Below are positions 22,342 through 34,985 of a DNA stretch of 64,000 nucleotides, piece after piece. The notes under the pieces are model-generated. The model made no database searches. It was not told the origin of the DNA and worked only from the letters and a program-made list of their open reading frames with translations. Both the position numbers and the translations under genes were made by a program. Location: the NCBI RefSeq assembly GCF_000004195.4, contig NC_030677.2, positions 202,232,713 through 202,296,712 of the forward strand, in the 5' to 3' direction. The DNA is from Xenopus tropicalis (lineage: Eukaryota > Chordata > Amphibia > Anura > Pipidae). Position 1 is the first letter of the stretch. Each line of letters opens with the position of its first letter.

Positions 22342-22760
22342 TAGGCATTGCAGCTGGTCCTCCTATCTCCCTGACAATGCTCAGTGGGATAGTGCTATGC
22401 CAAGCCCACCCACAGGTTAGGTGCAGGAATAAAAGTCCCTTCTCAGTTTCAGGTCAGCTTGGGCTTAGGTTTAGGCTGAGGAGAGAAAGGTTAGGGCGGA
22501 CAAGGGTTGGGAAGTGCCTGACCTGGGCATCACTACTCCCTGTGTCCTTATAGTTCAATTGCTGTGTTTTGTTCTTGCTTTCCAGTAAAGAACAATGAAG
22601 GTTAATGGAGGCTTAGCCTCCCCAATAGGAGGCTGACAACCATATATGAGTACAGTATGTATGTATATCTTTATTTATGAAGCGATACTTATGTACGTAG
22701 CGCTGTACAGCAGAATAGTATAGTATATAAGTATAAAGTCAGAAGTTCTCCCTTAGAAAG
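22342..22760. other. single-copy DNA plus a short SINE-like fragment
   Basis: CTTTATTTATGAAGCGA and TAGCGCTGTACAGCA near 22668-22712 match the dispersed repeat seen at 44461. The rest is unremarkable. Confidence 0.45.
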
Positions 22761-22764
22761 TCAT

Positions 22765-23096
22765 CTAATAACATTGATCATAGGAGTCACAGTGCACACA
22801 AACAAGCCAAGGCACACATACATGCTAGGCCCCATCAGCCAATGAATGGGCAGAGTTCTGTCTTTTACTCCCACACTACTTCCTGTTACAGTTAGAGCTG
22901 CATCACTTCCTGTCAGCTGATCTCTGAGGGAGCACACAGCCCATCACTAAATGGCGGCTCAAGGGAAAGGATATAAAAGGGCAATATTTACTGATATATA
23001 TATTCCAGTTTGGGGAGATTCTTTAATAGGCCACTTAACATAATATAAACTGTCTGTTGGTTACGTATTCATTCTGGGGGTAAAATTTTCATTTAA
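22765..23096. mobile_element. MITE ('ACTATACCCCC' family), partial
   Basis: It shares CACAGTGCACACAAACAAGC through GGGCAATATTTACTG and CATTCTGGGGGTA with the longer copy at 43744-44241. The left end is truncated. Confidence 0.8.
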
Positions 23097-24030
23097 GAAA
23101 TCTGATATAAAAAATGTAAGTAATTCCAATATTAGTGAATATTTTTGTGGGCAAATGAGCTCTGCAGTAAAGGTCAACTCTTAATCCTCAAGGGAAATTC
23201 ACGGGACCGTCTCTGGGTATTGTTTTTATTGCAGCTAAAATTCTTCAATTAAGGTGCCAATACATCATTACAGTTAAGTAAAAAAAAAAAAGTTTACGCC
23301 ACAAAATCTTATGAGATTGAAAAAAAAAAACAATTTAGCGAAGGCGCCAGTTGGAGGGAGATTCCGTATAACGAGCAGGAACTATATTTTTTTATGAAAG
23401 AGGTCATTTTTAACCTATTTGAAAATGAGTTGACAGGGTGGGTGCTGCGGGGACGGAGCGTGATGTTCATTATGTGGGTCCCCGGGGGGCTCAGTAATAT
23501 TACCACTTGTTCTACAGCGCGCTCTTCCACTCATCTTTTCAATTAAAAAAAGGCCCAACGCTCTATTAACCTCTTGACTCATTTCCCATTTCTCATACCC
23601 GTATAGGACAGTGACTGTAACTGTATATTAATAAAGGCATATATTGCCGCCCGCGTCGCCCTCTTTTATGTCATCTTAAAGATAAAGTAGCCATTTTTCA
23701 ACAAAAAAAAAAGCCTTGATGGTTTATCAAATCAGTGACCTCCGAACAACCTTTTAATGGCTTCCTACCGGCACAATGGTGGGAACATCTCCATCTTGAA
23801 ATACGTTGAAAAAGTTGAAAAATGAACATTTAATCCATCTGCCACTGTACCTGAATGGGCTGTACCACTGTTATTCTTGAGGGGTAGGGACGGAATAATC
23901 AACAATTCATTTCTTGTCAGTCTGGTATGAAATAATAATTGATTTTTTTTATTCAACACTTTTCAAAATTGTCACATTGAAAAATGAACATTTCATACTG
24001 TGGAATTTATCTTCAATGAAAAAAGCATAG
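23097..24030. other. mostly single-copy DNA
   Basis: No exon or transposon ends are recognised. Poly-A runs at 23280 and 23700 are the only low-complexity sequence. Confidence 0.4.
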
Positions 24031-24032
24031 AC

Positions 24033-24312
24033 TCTAGTGATGAGCAGATCTGGGCCTTTTCGTTTCGGTGAAAAATTCGCTAAACGGCAGGAAAATTCAC
24101 GAAACGACAATCAGCAAAACGCGTTTGTGGATGACTTTGCTGTTGCCTGGGTCACCTATTATGTTGTGACCGCGCCCATTGACCCAATGCGACTTTTTTC
24201 GATGTACGTCAAATTTTTCTGCGCAGAATTTTCGTGAAACAATTCGCCAGTGGCGAAATGCGGAAATTCACTGCGAATCCTTGCCTAGTGAAAACATTTG
24301 CTAATCACTAAT
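24033..24312. mobile_element. 'AGTGATGAGCGAAT' family MITE
   Basis: The left end CTAGTGATGAGCAGATC and right end ATTTGCTAATCACTAATAG are an inverted pair. The interior GAAAAATTCGC and GAAATGCGGAAATTC words match the copy at 18392. Confidence 0.75.
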
Positions 24313-24358
24313 AGACTAACTGGGCAAAGATTAAATAAAGATGGAAAGCACTTTTAAT

Positions 24359-24600
24359 ACAGGTATGTGACCCGTTATCCAGAATGCAGCTTAGCGGCCC
24401 GTGTATGGGCACTATCGACGGGCCTGCCCAACCGACATCTGGCCTGAAATTGGGCAGATCTTGATCGGGCATGTTCGATTTTTCTGACGGATTGTGGGCC
24501 GCATTGGCTCGTTGATGTGGTCCGCGAACCGACGGCGCCTATGTGGAATTTTGCTGGGAATCCATGCCTGGTGAAAATATTCGCTCTTCACTAGTTGTCA
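24359..24600. mobile_element. mosaic of three MITE fragments
   Basis: The order is: ACAGGTATGTGACCCGTTAT (end of the minisatellite MITE family), then GGCCCGTGTATGGGCAC through GAACCGAC (half of a 'CATACACG' element), then CCATGCCTGGTGAAAATATT and CGCTCTTCACTAG (end of an 'AGTGATGAGCGAAT' element). None is complete, so this is a cluster of successive insertions and losses. Confidence 0.65.
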
Positions 24601-24689
24601 TAATTACAGTCTATGTGAAGGATAATATTACTACACAGAGCTGCTGTACAATCACAAGCATACACTAGCTCTTTTAAATATGCACTCAA

Positions 24690-25190
24690 TCTGAATGATA
24701 TCTGAGCCATTTTATTATATTTCTCACTAAAGGCTCCCACCTTGTCTCCAAAGCACATTTCCCAGCTGAGGGCTGAAGTTCTGCCGCTGCAGAAGAACTC
24801 CAAGAGGACCTTATTTTCAATGACAATATGACATGGGGAGGAGTGATAAATCCTTAATAAAGATGTTAGATGATTTATAGATGTGTGGGAGCCGGAGATG
24901 TGCCTGAGCATGAGAGGAGCAGGATATTACATGACTGACCGTCGGCTGAACTCCGGGTGGCCCTTAGCTGATGATTAGGTGCCCTGTAGAATATCTCCGG
25001 CCGTTGGGCTGGACAGTGGCCGCTGATTGCAGGGAAGAGTAATGATTGTTTTCTGTGCAGTTTAGGGGCCGCCTGACACGTTCCAATTCAGCAGAGTTAT
25101 GGCCACAGATGATTGCCGATCCCTCTATTTGCATTTGCCCATTAGGAAGGTTTGCAGGTTCAGGGCAAAGGGTAAACGGAGCAACAAAAC
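24690..25190. other. candidate conserved non-coding block
   Basis: This is non-repetitive sequence without an open frame of note and without MITE signatures. It contains TGATGATTAGG, TCCTTAATAAAG and TGATTGCCGATCC. This is suggestive only, since conservation cannot be assessed from one sequence. Confidence 0.25.
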
Positions 25191-25574
25191 ATAAAGATTT
25201 TTCATATTTCTGATATTATCCTCTCTGAGGTGAAAATTCAATTTTTTTGCCTAAAAGAAAAAAAAAGATACACAGTGCCGCTTTCCTTCTGGAACCTTTT
25301 TTTATTTTTTACCGCATACTTGTGTTATCTAATGGCGCCATTTACAGACGCAGCCACTTGTGTTATCGCTCTAAAATGGATGCAACGGAGAGAACATATT
25401 GATGCAATTGATGAAGATTATTGTGTCCAGACATGGGGTTGGGTATCTGCGGGTAATCATGTTGCCAGTTTATGGGTACCGTGCCTGGTCTATTGCAGGC
25501 TCACCCCCCTGGGCATGGCTAAAAAAGAATAACTTGCAGGTAATGGCGGGCAGCAAGGATGGCAAAGGAGCAGT

Positions 25575-25611
25575 GGGTCCAGTTGGGACATATATCTGCC
25601 CAACTGGACCC
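25575..25611. repeat. perfect 13-bp hairpin
   Basis: GGGTCCAGTTGGG (25575-25587) and CCCAACTGGACCC (25599-25611) are exact inverted repeats around an 11-base AT-rich loop. Confidence 0.9.
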
Positions 25612-25779
25612 GTGCAGGACTCCTACCACACATTTGCCAATCCATTCATTCCTTTTCAGAAAAATAGTGCACCTATTGAGGCAAGGGAACCAAAGAGCTA
25701 CTGTCGCCCTGGGTTACTGGGCTGTTTCAGTAGAGACCCCAGACGTGCACCCTATGAATAGTAATATGAACAATATAAC

Positions 25780-26165
25780 AAATTAATGGAAATCTGAAAT
25801 GAAAAAAAGTATATACCATCAAGGCTGGTCTGTATAAACAGAACCCCTGTTGGTATTGGGCAAAATTTGAATAAAGTCATACCGAGTAGAATGGGAGACC
25901 CGGGTGTATATACCCCGAGCCTATCGCTAATTAGCAAGAAGTCCCAACACAGTCAAAACTTGTTTGTGCCAATAATAACTCACCGTGTGTTGAATGTGGT
26001 CCGGGTGCTTAAAGCCCCGAACCTGTAGCCAAGGGTGGTAAACCATACAGCAAAAGAGACGACTCTAAGCACGCCGGACGGATATCCACTTCAAATTTCA
26101 GCTTTATTGATACCATTAAAAACAGCACGCCTGGCGCGTTTCGTGCGCAAGCACACTTAATCATA
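25780..26165. mobile_element. possible Penelope-like retroelement end
   Basis: The stretch TTTCAGCTTTATTGATACC followed by CGCGTTTCGTGCGCAAGCAC has the 'GCGTTTCG' module I associate with the terminal regions of vertebrate Penelope-like and related retroelements. No reverse transcriptase is present. The assignment is weak. Confidence 0.3.
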
Positions 26166-27290
26166 GGCATCACTCGTATGCAAGCTCTGTTTTAATGCGT
26201 GCACCAGAAATGATGCGACTCCCACTCTGAAAATACTAGACACAACTCGCGCCTGAGTTGCCACAAAATGCACCAGATGCAGTTGTGATGGCTGCCATTT
26301 AGTGGCGTTATGGGGGGGAAAATGCTCCATTATGGCTAAAAAACACATGGTGAAATTTAACTTTGAACACTGCACTTATGGTTCAAAATAACCCCCTATG
26401 TATGTGACCGCAGTCATCCAAAAATAGTTCCTTACATAATGGAAGTAAACTCTAGGCAGGTCACAATACTAATATAGGAGACATATCCTATAAAAAGTAA
26501 GAATGTACCAGTGAATTATACTCCTCTAGATATAGAAGGATTGTGCTTAAAAAGTTGTGTCTCGCCCATCTGTGCCACTTCCTGCTGGCTGAATTCTCTG
26601 GATGTGTAGGGGGCCGGTGGCACTGTAGGATAGGAACCAATCAGCAGCTAGGCTGACCGGATAGGGAACTGAAGCCTGCCTGTGCTTGTGTGAGTGCAGG
26701 GCTGTGATTGGCTCTCCCCTTCCTACTGTGCTTCTGGCAGGGACCGTTAGGACACGCCCACTCTTCATTTCACACTGGGCGGAGAACTGATAGGATCTAT
26801 AGGGAGCTCCAATAAAGGGGCCATTGTTACAGATAGGGTTAATGTTTAGCCCAAAGGGAAACCAGCACCGGATATTATTCATAATTGCCTACAAAATTAG
26901 GGTTTTCCCATTTATCCAATATGTCTCCTTTAACATTCATTTCACATTTTCACTGGCTATAATGTAAAGTATGAATGGGATTGCTATTAAAATCAGCGTT
27001 TGTCAATTTCTATTCTCTGGCCTTGAAACAATGCAGCAGAAGCCAGCTGATTAACAGCCCTGGAGGGAATCTGACTTGGGTTCAAGAGAATGGAAATGGT
27101 ACGTTTCAATTACAAATATGTGTATGAATAATTGCAAAACCGTGGATCATGGATATATTTAGAGACCTACTTGTTGGGGGTATAGTTTTCCTTTGACAAA
27201 TAGTGGAAAGTTCCTTAGAATCCCATTTAATTTCACTGTGCAAAAAAACAGTTTTTGGGTGCAGTTCCCCTTTAACGGATTCCTGTGCTT
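26166..27290. other. single-copy DNA, no gene recognised
   Basis: No exons or clean element ends are seen. GGGGGTATAGTTTTCCTTTG at 27177 is a remnant of the 'ACTATACCCCC' MITE terminus. Confidence 0.4.
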
Positions 27291-27790
27291 ATTTCCATAG
27301 AGTATTTGAAGTTCATAAGACATGAATATAAAGAAGGCCTCATTTCCAAAGCTGGTGATTGGCAACAAATGGCTGTAAATGTGCGTCTGTAAAACTCCCA
27401 GTTCTGCGCCCGTCCCACCGCTCTGTGTATCTGGAAGGAAACAATATGCACATTGCTTCAGCCCATTACATCCAAAAGACGGGAGAAGTCATCTATTTTT
27501 CATTCACACACAAATCAATACTCTATCAGACTGTTTTGGGCTCCCAGAGGACTCGGCTCATATGGAAGAGTTGATATCATAAAAAGGGTGTTTCTAATAG
27601 AAATCAGAAGATTAGTGAGCGCGGATTGGAGACACTATATCATAGCTGACACGGAAACAGGGAAAAGGCTCACAGGGCTGGAGAGCAAGAGATTTTCTGC
27701 ATATAAAAGGACTGGGAGCGTGCCGGACATTCTGAAGGGCTCCTTTTATAGGCAACCTGGGTAGCTCCAATAACGTTTTCTTCTAGGAAT
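27291..27790. other. candidate conserved non-coding block
   Basis: This block is free of MITE signatures, with words such as CATTTCCAAAGCTGG and GGAAACAATATGCACATTGC. Short overlapping frames are present in several phases, none recognisable. Confidence 0.22.
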
Positions 27791-28449
27791 GAAATATATT
27801 GTGCCATGTAACCACGGGGAAGTGGCAAAGTGGCTTCAGGGGAAGGGACATTAATACAAGGATTGCGTTTAGAAAAGAAATGGCAGTGGGATTTAGGGGG
27901 TCTGGTCACAAAAAGGATGGGGTCAAAAAAGTTTCGTCGTGCAATGCGTGGGGCAAGGGTGGGCCAAGCCGAATGGGCACCCTAGGCAAAACGGCCACCC
28001 AACTCGCCTTCTACCAACACCCCACTTGTGTGCGAGAGAACAAACACGCTCATGGGTAATTACGTAGTGGGGAGCGGTAATGGGGTGCCGGGGTTCAAGA
28101 GAGTGTGGAGTAGGGATAGTGGGAATAGTATGGCAAGATCATGTCAGGGATTACATTATATTACATTACGACCCGCCACCACTATAGGGGCCCGTGCCAA
28201 CCTTTGGTAATAGACCATCTACGGCTTTTCACCCTTTTCCAATGGGATTTTCAGACCTCCCTGATAGATATCTGGCCAATCCCTGAGAAGATATCAGTCA
28301 GCCAGGTTGTTGTTTTAGCTCCACACAAGAGTCAGCTCTGATTGCACTGTATTGTTTTCCTTTAGAGTGATGTTTTGCATGATTATAATAAAGTTCAGAG
28401 AATCTGTGTGGCATACTAGAAGAGATCAGTCAACCCCAACCAGTATCTC

Positions 28450-28705
28450 ATCTCAGTATTTCAACCTTCCCCTTGGAAGTTGCTCCCAGTGGCCTCAGAG
28501 TAGGTGCCATTTTTACATTTCTGGCTTGGAGGCAAGTTTTGGAAGCCCAGAGACACTGTTTTAGTCCAATTAGAGCCTCCTGCAGGCCAGCAGGTCCCAT
28601 GGGGCTACCAAATAGCCAATCACAGCCCTTATTTGGCACCCCAAAGAACTTTTTTCTGCTTGTGTGGTTTACAAGTAAAAAAAGGTTGGGGTTCCCTGCT
28701 ATAGA
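28450..28705. mobile_element. hAT-like MITE, partial
   Basis: It contains TTCTGGCTTGGAGGCAAG, AATAGCCAATCACAGC and a right end AAAAAGGTTGGGGTTCCCTG. The left terminus has decayed. It belongs to the same subfamily as the copy at 14945. Confidence 0.75.
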
Positions 28706-29550
28706 TTAAATGCTGGAGAACGCAAAGGATGTGAACTTGTTTGTGGTCAACTGAAAATAACTTTCACATTGAGCTAGATGTTGATATAATGTGGGGGAAT
28801 CCGTTATCAGGGGTCTTCCCCAGTGTCAAACTCGGACTCACTCCAGGGACCCACCAGAAAACCTTAGACCCTAGGCCTGCTTTGCAAACAATTTTTCCTC
28901 CTTTCCTCACCCAACCTTTTTATTCTCCTGGTCTCTTTTATTTACATGCTAGCATCTATTCCTCCATCTATTTCTACTCTGTGTTCCCATTCACAAATAG
29001 GGAATGATAATGAAGCAGGCCAAATGGTCAGGAGCAGGAGGGCCCACTGACACCTGAGCCCACGGGGAGTTTTTCTGGTATCCTGGTGGGCCAGTCCGAC
29101 ACTGGTCTTCCCTTTGTATTATCTGGTTTATCTGATGCTGGGCTTCTTTCTAATACAACAAGTAGGTCCACAGACTCACATGGAGCTCCTTTATTATCTA
29201 AAAAAGATTATTTACTCTGTCCCCTCCGATTGGGTATCCTACCTAAACAAACCAAGACCTTTCTAATTTCTGATTTTTGGAGCTTCAGAATAATTTCCTG
29301 TAGAGCAAGTGACCATAAAATGAAGACCAAGCAGATTTCCACAAAAACGCAGTCAAAGACCGCTCTGTACGTGTGTTTGCCTTCCAAAGAGCGTCTGATT
29401 TATCTTCTTGTTGTATAGCACGGGTCATTCAATAAAGGTTAACACAACAATAAATGGGTACTGGGAAATGTGTTTGGGGCTAAACAAAGAATGAAACACT
29501 CCTCAACTCATTAAAGCTGATAAACCCAATTTTCCATCTCTCTGAATCCC
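28706..29550. other. single-copy DNA with a repeat fragment
   Basis: TGGTGGGCCAGTCCGACACTGG at 29083-29104 is an end fragment of the 'CAGTCCGACCCTG' hAT-like family. Otherwise nothing is recognised. Confidence 0.4.
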
Positions 29551-29559
29551 TATTATCTC

Positions 29560-29850
29560 ACGAATGCCAGAGGGCGTGGGCGAGAGGCCTCATAATGAGT
29601 TTTAGCCTCTGAATACTGTAGGTGATCGGGGCTGAAGGGACATGTGTCAGAACAAATAACATCAAAAAAACAGAGCAAGGGAGATGACAATATTAAGTTC
29701 ATTGACACTTTGTTTCTAGTAATGTCGCTATGGGCAATTATCTTGAGACTGGACATCGGGCCAGAAATGGGAGGATTTGTTTCATTCACACGCGGGTTTT
29801 TTATTAAAAAAATAGGGATGTTTATCAAGTAATAAACAGGGTCTCTGGAA
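29560..29850. other. candidate conserved non-coding block
   Basis: This AT-rich single-copy stretch includes TTCATTGACACTTTG, GGGCAATTATCTTG and GTTTATCAAGTAATAAAC, words resembling homeodomain and forkhead sites. No frame is recognisable. Confidence 0.25.
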
Positions 29851-30092
29851 AGCGACCCTTACTAAAAATATTACTACAATATATCACACACACACACAAA
29901 GGGCAAGGCAGGCAGTTAATAATTAGTGTCCCCAATTAATTTATTTTTATGGGATACAGTAGAATTCCCTAGAAATTTAGAGTGTTGCAGCTAAAATAGA
30001 AAATAAAAATTGCCAAAATTGCCCCCGTTAATGTCCATTGGGAGCAAAATAAAAGTGTTGGACCAGTAAGAAATGAAAACTTTGAATTAAAG

Positions 30093-31155
30093 TACAGGTA
30101 TGGGATCCCTTACCCAGAAACCCATTATCCAGAAAGCCTCGAATTAAGGAAAGCCCGTCTCCCATAGATTCCATTTTAGACAAATACTTTTATTTTACGG
30201 AAACGGATTTCCTTTTTCTCTGTAATAATAAAACAGTACCTGTACTTGATCCCAACTAAGATATAATTACCCCTTATTGGGGGCAGAACAGCCCTATTGG
30301 GTTTATTTCATGGTTAAATGATTCCCTTTTCTCTGTAATAATAAAACAGTACCTGTACTTGATCCCAACTAAGATATAATTACCCCTTATTGGGGGCAGA
30401 ACAGCCCTATTGGGTTTATTTCATGGTTAAATGATTCCCTTTCCTCTGTAATAATAAAACAGTACCTGTACTTGATCCCAACTAAGATATAATTACCCCT
30501 TATTGGGGGCAGAACAGCCCTATTGGGTTTATTTCATGGTTAAATGATTCCCTTTTCTCTGTAATAATAAAACAGTACCTGTACTTGATCCCAACTAAGA
30601 TATAATTACCCCTTATTGGGGGCAGAACAGCCCTATTGGGTTTATTTAATGGTTAAATGATTCCCTTTTCTCTGTAATAATAAAACAGTACCTGTACTTG
30701 ATCCCAACTAAGATATAATTACCCCTTATTGGGGGCAGAACAGCCCTATTGGGTTTATTTAATGGTTAAATGATTCCCTTTTCTCTGTAATAATAAAACA
30801 GTACCTGTACTTGATCCCAACTAATATATAATTACCCCTTATTGGGGGCAGAACAGCCCTATTGGGTTTATTTCATGGTTAAATGATTCCCTTTTCTCTG
30901 TAATAATAAAACAGTACCTGTACTTGATCCCAACTAAGATATAATTACCCCTTATTGGGGGCAGAACAGCCCTATTGGGTTTATTTAATGGTTAAATGAT
31001 TCCCTTTTCTCTGTAATAATAAAACAGTACCTGTACTTGATCCCAACTAAGATATAATTACCCCTTATTGGGGGCAGAACAGCCCTATTGGGTTTATTTA
31101 ATGGTTAAATGATTCCCTTTTCTCTGTAATAATAAAACAGTACCTGTACTTGATA
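30093..31155 (+). mobile_element. MITE with 9-copy internal minisatellite, right end missing
   Basis: The left end ACAGGTATGGGATCCCTTAC and TTATCCAGAAAGCC is intact. The internal module recurs nine times from 30234 to 31138 with an average spacing of 113 bp and very few differences. The element stops within the ninth copy at about 31155 and continues directly as a 'TTTACTAA' family MITE. Confidence 0.9.
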
Positions 31156-31537
31156 CTCCGAATCCCGAATGGGAAAAAATCGGATTGGAAATGGAAATTT
31201 TGTGACTTTTCTGTCGCCGTCGCGGTTTTTTGTATTTTGCGCTATTTTTTCGTCGCCTCACGACTTTATCGTATTTTGCGCAACTTTTTCGTAGCTGTCG
31301 CAATTTTTTCGTATTGAGGAATTGTAAACGGCGGGAAAAAAAACCAATCCGATTTTTTCGCGACGGTGAAAAAAAGTCGCGGAAAATATACGATAAAGTC
31401 ATAACGGCGACGGAAAAATCGCGGGACATATGGAAAAGTTGCGACGGCGACCAAAAAGTCGCAAAAATACCGATCATTACGAAAAACCGCGTTCGGAAGC
31501 TTTCGGTCCGTTCGTGGATTAGTAAATGTGCCCCTAA
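31156..31537. mobile_element. 'TTTACTAA' family MITE, left end missing
   Basis: It starts in CCGAATCCCGAATGGG and ends GGATTAGTAAATGTGCCCCT. The interior is TTTTTCG/CGAAAAA mirror sequence as at 19424. Confidence 0.8.
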
Positions 31538-31543
31538 ATCTGC

Positions 31544-31995
31544 CTTCAGGGATTAAGGAAGAAAGGGGGGAGCTCAGGGTTAAAGACAGAAAACAAGACT
31601 CACTAGTGTAAATAATATTTCAAGATTAAACAAAGTATATGGCACAGTAGAAAAGCCCATAGAACAAAGGTCCAGGTGCACCAGTCCCAGACCTTTAGCT
31701 CAGGGAGAGGACAACCAGCGACAGCAAATGGAGGACATCCAGGGACTTTGAAGGACTCCACAAGGGCCACAAAAATGTGTTACAAGTTCAACATCTCTGG
31801 TGGCCTTGTGCATTTCACTTAGTCAAGTGTTGGATGGTATCCATTCTCCAGGATTAAAGGAGAAAGGTAGGAGCTCAGGGTTGAAGAGAGAAGCCAGGAC
31901 TCACTAGGGTAAATAATAATTTAAGCACAATTTAAAGCACTTTTTAAACAGCAAAGGAAAGCCATGCAACAGATATAGCAATAAACATTGTCCAT
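31544..31995. repeat. diverged two-copy duplication
   Basis: GGGAGCTCAGGGTTAAAGA followed by GACTCACTAGTGTAAATAAT at 31568-31615 is repeated in diverged form at 31870-31920, an offset of about 303 bp. The function is unknown. Confidence 0.65.
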
Positions 31996-31999
31996 CTAA

Positions 32000-33140
32000 A
32001 CTTTTTCATGTAATGAACCTGTAATCACATAACCATGACTTCAGTTCTCAATAAACTTGAACGAACACAACTCAAAAATATATCTGATCTTCCATACTCA
32101 ATAATATTCATCAGGAGCCATTGAATTTACCAGTTATTACTCAGGACTATATAAGGAGAACAAAGGATCTGGTTGACCCCCCAGCAAGACAATTCAAACT
32201 CCAAACAGATTGTGCCCTGGTAAGAATTGAACTCAATACCCCAAAAACTAGTCCATTGTTATCCTTGGGGTTTGGCACTAAGGCGCCACCCAGTTTCACA
32301 TAATTTTAGAATATAGTGGGAGTGCTGAGAACCAAAAGCTGTATTTTTTTTTTTTTTATTCTTCAAATCATACAAAATGGGAAAGATTTATAGCACCCAG
32401 AAGCAAAAAAATCCTCTGTCAAGCACATAAGCACATAATGACCCAAAGTGTTAACTTTTCCGACGAAGGGCTAAAACGTGGTGCTTTGAGAGATAAATAA
32501 AAGCACTTATCAGAACAGAACATATCTGAAGTGAGATAGGAAAGTAAATATAACTGCTTCACAGCATGGAAAAATGGACCGTGCCTGTGATGAGGAACTG
32601 TTATTTGCTTCTGGATACGAATGGATAAAAATTCCCACGGGGCCTGCTGGGCCTTGCTGAGAGGTAGATGGCACATTGCTCATTTTAAGTGCTGGCAAGA
32701 TAGAACACTTTCCTTCATTTTTATATGAGACGTTCCAGTTACAAATGGCTCTTAGCTTCCTACATAGCAGATGCAGAAAATAAAACATCGACTGATGATG
32801 AATGGTTTAAAGATACCTATATGTTTCAGCTTAATTGTTTTGCTGTTGCGTATAGCATGGTAACTGAATGGAAATATAAGCCAGGGGGCCATTTATGATA
32901 ATGGCACTGCTGGCACAGAAAGGAATGGGGGACTGCTGTTTGGTTTCATTTCCCAATAGAGGTCTTTAGCTAACTGACGGGATCCATCACCGAAATCCAT
33001 CACCTGGAGCAGGACAGGTAACCCTGAGTATATTGCAATGGCGGAAAATCCTCAGCTGCATTCAAAAGGGGGATTTGCCCTATATATTAAAGCAGACATA
33101 GCTTTTTTCATGACTGAACATCAAGTTCTATTCACCAAAT
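32000..33140. other. single-copy DNA, no feature recognised
   Basis: Only a poly-T run at 32346-32360 stands out. No exon is recognised. Confidence 0.4.
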
Positions 33141-33146
33141 CTAAAG

Positions 33147-33485
33147 GTCCCCATACATGGGGCAATTCTAGCTGCCGATATTGGTCCCTTAGACCGATTT
33201 GGCTGCTTATCGGCCCGTGTATGGGCACTAATGACGGGCCTGCCCGACCGACATCTGGCCTGAAATCAAATTAAAAATTTTAGCCGGATCGGGGACCGCA
33301 TCGGCTCGATGATGATGTCCCCGAACCGACTGCGCCCATTACTGTTGTTTTAATTCGATTGTTTGGCGCCAGCGCCAAATGACTGAATTAGCCTGAATTC
33401 TTCGGATATTGCACACCCATAGGTGGGGATATTGGGAGAAGATCGAGGTTGCCAAGCCAGTGGATCTTAACGTGTATGCCCATCT
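33147..33485. mobile_element. 'GGTCCCCATACACG' family MITE
   Basis: The ends are AAGGTCCCCATACATGG and AACGTGTATGCCCATCTTT. The interior contains CGGCCCGTGTATGGGCAC, ACATCTGGCCTGAAATC and GATATTGGGAGAAGATC, all family landmarks. Confidence 0.85.
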
Positions 33486-33593
33486 TTAGATTCAGTTCGG
33501 AACTGACTGTACGCCAGCACTTTGTGCAGGATTTAGATTCAACCAAAGATGTGACTTTCAAGCTCTGGACAATTCAGTTTTCTATTCACAAAT

Positions 33594-33885
33594 GTTGGCC
33601 ATACACTGAAAGTTTATACTTGGACTGGTGATATCAAGTGACAAGCGGATCTTTCCTTCATATGTTCACCTTGAGGTGGTCAATATTGGGCTGATACGAT
33701 AATTTGGCCAATGCAGGCCATCAGGACCATTGGGGACCCTGTCTGCATCCCAACCAGATTTTTAAATGCTTCCAGTCGACATGCAGCCAATTTTTGGCCT
33801 ATTATCGGTCAGACAGGCCTGAGAGCTCCACACAGAGGCAGATAAGCTGCCTACTTGGTCTGAATGGGCCGAATCAGAAGCTTAA
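33594..33885. mobile_element. old divergent 'CATACAC' family element
   Basis: TTGGCCATACACTGAAAG, CAAGCGGATCTTTCC and GATAAGCTGCCTACTTGG are diverged forms of the family landmarks. It is older than the neighbour at 33147. Confidence 0.6.
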
Positions 33886-34660
33886 ATTTACTGTCTACCT
33901 GAAGAGCTGATTTGTGCAAAAGTGTTTCCACGTGGAGAAGGTTTCTGTTGAGCAGAGTTGCCTGTTGGGTACAATGCGAGACAGATGTTCTTGGATTGGG
34001 GCAATGGCAAACAGAGTGGTTTCAAGTTTTTTTCAAAGCTTGGGTGAATTTTTTAACAAGACAGACATGAAAGTTGTATATTTTTGCAATTTCATGTGAT
34101 TCACACAGGAAGCAATGGGTAGATGGGTGGGAAAGGATGGAGGGGATTTCAAGTAAATCAAGTAAATAAACTAAAAGAAATCCTGTGCACACTAACCTAT
34201 GCCAAATAGTGAATAAAGAGCCTATGATAAACAATAGTGAGCCTATGATAAACAAGAAATATTGTATCCCTATATACTATATCCCTATAAAAGACCTAAA
34301 TAAAGTGCATGATTGTTATAACATAAACCTCATATTAAATCTGACATTCAGAGGGACAAGCACCAGTAACAACCTGATTGCTATTGGCATATTCATCCAT
34401 AGACTAACACACATAATTCCTCTGTCTCATCTTAATTTCCATTTCATACGTGTGCAGCAAACCTGGCCCCTGGAGCTCACATTCCTTTGTACCTTCCTTA
34501 TAAAGTTCACAATTAAAGAGATCATTTTTCTCTGCCCTTGTTTGTTATAAAGGCTATTTACTCCTGCGCTGCCCCAGGCTTCCAATGAATGGCAAATGAA
34601 CGCCTGCAGGCACCAGCGGGGCTGAACACGCAACATAAATATATAAATAAAACCAAAAAA
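33886..34660. other. single-copy AT-rich DNA
   Basis: GAGCCTATGATAAACAA occurs twice in direct repeat at about 34208 and 34230. Nothing else is recognised. Confidence 0.4.
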
Positions 34661-34664
34661 AAAT

Positions 34665-34985
34665 AGAAAAAAAGAGCATTCTATCTGCAGGTATTAACTC
34701 TAAAGAGCAGACGTCACCAGCTAATGAAAGGTTAATAATGGTCGGCCGTTTGATTGATCCTGCATGATAGTAAATCATTAACAAATACGGCAATGAAATG
34801 TTATATGTAACTGTATGTGATATTATAGCAGGATCAATAGAAATGGTAAAATGAGCTTGGATACGATCGTTAGGATGGTGGTAACATATTCCGTAGAGAT
34901 GTCCAACGAATTGTGGGGGAGAACCAGCGGCAACAGAAACAAAAGAATAAGGAACAATGGAACCAACATAAATCAACACATGAGT
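34665..34985. other. candidate conserved non-coding block
   Basis: Non-repetitive DNA with GTTTGATTGATCCTGC (a PBX/HOX-like TGATTGAT), TAAATCATTAACAAATAC and GCAATGAAATG. The minus-strand open frame across it has no recognisable similarity. Confidence 0.28.

Noticed and set aside
34554..34979. 141-residue minus-strand frame
   Set aside because: No similarity or splice context. It overlaps a block better explained as non-coding single-copy DNA.
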